64,000 bases of DNA. It comes from Sphaerulina vaccinii (Eukaryota > Ascomycota > Dothideomycetes > Mycosphaerellales > Mycosphaerellaceae). The stretch's first letter is position 1, and each line of letters starts with the position of its first letter. This document shows, piece after piece, positions 62,930-64,000 of the stretch. The notes below the pieces were generated by a model. It made no database searches and was not told the origin of the DNA. It saw only the letters and a list, made by a program, of their open reading frames with translations. The position numbers and the translations under genes were made by a program. The stretch spans positions 372,001-436,000 of the forward strand of contig JAKUDP010000013.1 in the NCBI GenBank assembly GCA_022570795.1, in the 5' to 3' direction.

Positions 62930-64000
62930 ACTACTAGAGTCTCCTAATATTATTATAGGCTATATTAATATATTTTAATCTCTTATAGATATAGGCATTC
63001 TTAACTAGGGTTAGAGATACTTAGTTATCCTTTATAATCTAAATAGATCTAAGTTTATTTACTATATTAGAGTTCGCTTTAATAAGTAGTTAAAAAGAAT
63101 ATTCTCCTACTAACTCTATATAGTCTATTTCTTTTAGAAGTACTATAAAGAATTAAGATTACTTAGTTTATATATTTAGAGCTATATACTTAGCCTCTAT
63201 AGTTAATATTACTATAGACTTCTACTTCTTACTTATCTAAGATACTAGTACTCTATAGAGGAAGAAGATAGATTCGAGAATTAAGACTCTATCTATCTTA
63301 TCTATTATATAGTTAGAGTCTAAGTATCTAATAAGTCCTCTACTATCTCTTCTAAATATAAGTTCTAGGTCTAGAGACAACCTAAGATATCTTACTAGTT
63401 TCTTTAAAGTATTTATATATCCTCTTATTAGGTTAGCTATATATAAGCTTAGTCTGCTAAAAGCGAAAGCAATATCTAGTCTTATTATAACTATTAGCTA
63501 TATCTATATACCTATCTAGCTTTAGTACTTCTATTTAGTATATCTCTTATTAGATAGAATTGCCTTAGTTAGGCTTTTATAATTATCTATTAGTAAGAGT
63601 ATTAGGTAGGTATTATCTTTAGTTATATTTAGCTTCGTAAAGTTCTTTTAGATATAGTATTCTTAATTAAGCTTTAGAGTTCCTATAACTCTATTTCTTA
63701 TTATTCTTATTTTAAGAATCTTTTCTAGCTCCTTTAGATTCTTAATTTTAAAGACCTTACTAAGCTATTTCTTAAACTAGAGAACGTCCTTTAGCTCCGG
63801 TACTATAATAGGTATATTATCTATATAGGTTAGAACTATAATCTTCCTTTCTTTATAAATAAGTAGGTATAGGTTAATTTCTAACTAATTGAATTCTATC
63901 TATTCTAGCTTTAAGATATAGAGTTTATTCTAGTCTCTTACTACTTACTTAAGTCTATAAAGGCTTCTTAGAATTTTTAGGACCTAGTTTAGTAGGACCT
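62930..64000 (-). mobile_element. Copia (Ty1/copia) LTR retrotransposon, 3' part of pol, RIP-mutated
   Basis: On the minus strand, landmarks appear in the correct order 5' to 3'. A YVDD-type active-site line is near 63809-63844 (read as IVLTYIDNIPI). FKIKNLKELEKIL is near 63710-63760. Near 63434-63484 is the DIAFAxSRLSLYSANPTKR-type region, here with stops. SKKxKSIVILTIEAKYIAL (the STTEAEY RNase H region) is near 63180-63250, and a DNQGxISI...SKHIDI-like region is near 62940-63060. Stops and V/D-to-I/N changes fit C-to-T/G-to-A mutation. Gag, protease, integrase and the 5' LTR should lie beyond 64000; the 3' LTR may lie in 62550-62900, where a TCACGTGAC palindrome survives. The element is not active. 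Confidence 0.85.

Larger units (their letters stand above)
61008..64000. mobile_element. RIP-degraded repeat block (AT-rich), open at the right edge
   Basis: From about 61008 the sequence becomes strongly AT-rich, full of TA, TAG and CTA words, while CA and TG become scarce and CT, CC and CG cytosines remain. That is the pattern of C-to-T change at CpA sites (RIP) of repeated DNA. Stops occur in every frame and no long ORF survives. The right part (about 62930 onward) is a Copia polymerase on the minus strand. The left part (61100-62550) also looks like decayed coding sequence, but I cannot identify it. The block continues beyond the window. Confidence 0.88.

Noticed and set aside
1..64000. 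tRNA genes, rRNA or CRISPR arrays
   Set aside because: No convincing A-box/B-box pairs, rRNA-like blocks or regularly spaced repeats were seen by eye; a covariance-model scan could still find a tRNA.
61008..64000. Mitochondrial insertion or centromere as cause of AT-richness
   Set aside because: The CpA-specific depletion and readable Copia landmarks explain the composition better.

Overview
The window looks like chromosomal DNA of a filamentous ascomycete, probably a Dothideomycete of the Mycosphaerellaceae type. Reasons: compact genes on both strands; introns mostly of 45-65 nt with GTAAGT-like donors and CTNAC/CTGAC branch points; fungal gene families (annexin XIV, Tea1/KelA kelch protein, HET-domain proteins, Slu7, CAB2, Rac with a CTIL end); and an AT-rich right end depleted of CpA/TpG as expected from repeat-induced point mutation (RIP). 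The taxonomic placement is inference.

Layout. 0.4-4 kb: an orphan zinc-ribbon-like protein and a secreted two-module cysteine protein with a frame break. 5.6-11.3 kb: an MCT-type MFS transporter, an ankyrin protein, and a secreted copper-radical (glyoxal) oxidase carrying a CBM18 chitin-binding module. 11.8-27.2 kb: mostly housekeeping genes, namely NIPSNAP, an unknown protein with a frame break, a twin-CX9C mitochondrial protein, Rac GTPase (six exons resolved here), annexin, a small mitochondrial-like protein, a repeat-rich protein, a CPSF6-like RRM protein and MoaE. 27.8-29.1 kb: a multi-RRM gene with two lesions. 31-44.6 kb: Tea1-like kelch/coiled-coil protein, F-box protein, FAD oxidoreductase, a small ORF and a DHA2-type MFS transporter.

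46.3-56 kb is the accessory part and the most interesting stretch. It holds a phage-type (GH24) lysozyme with an intact Glu-Asp-Thr triad and a Gly/Ser/Tyr-rich tail made of mini-exons; an arylsulfotransferase-like secreted/membrane protein; and a small secreted protein with a knottin-like six-cysteine head and a polyglycine/Gly-Tyr tail. The lysozyme and the small protein share the tail architecture and the same GYYRKAD motif followed by an Ala/Pro/Thr-rich end, although their heads are unrelated. Next come two tandem HET-domain genes, one with a premature stop. 56.3-59.2 kb: SLU7 and CAB2, divergent around a 392-bp shared promoter. From about 61 kb to the end: RIP-degraded repeat DNA containing a minus-strand Copia polymerase whose RT and RNase H landmarks are still legible.

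Five genes need a single-base or single-codon repair to read through. Either several genes are decaying here or the assembly has residual small errors; raw reads or transcripts would decide.
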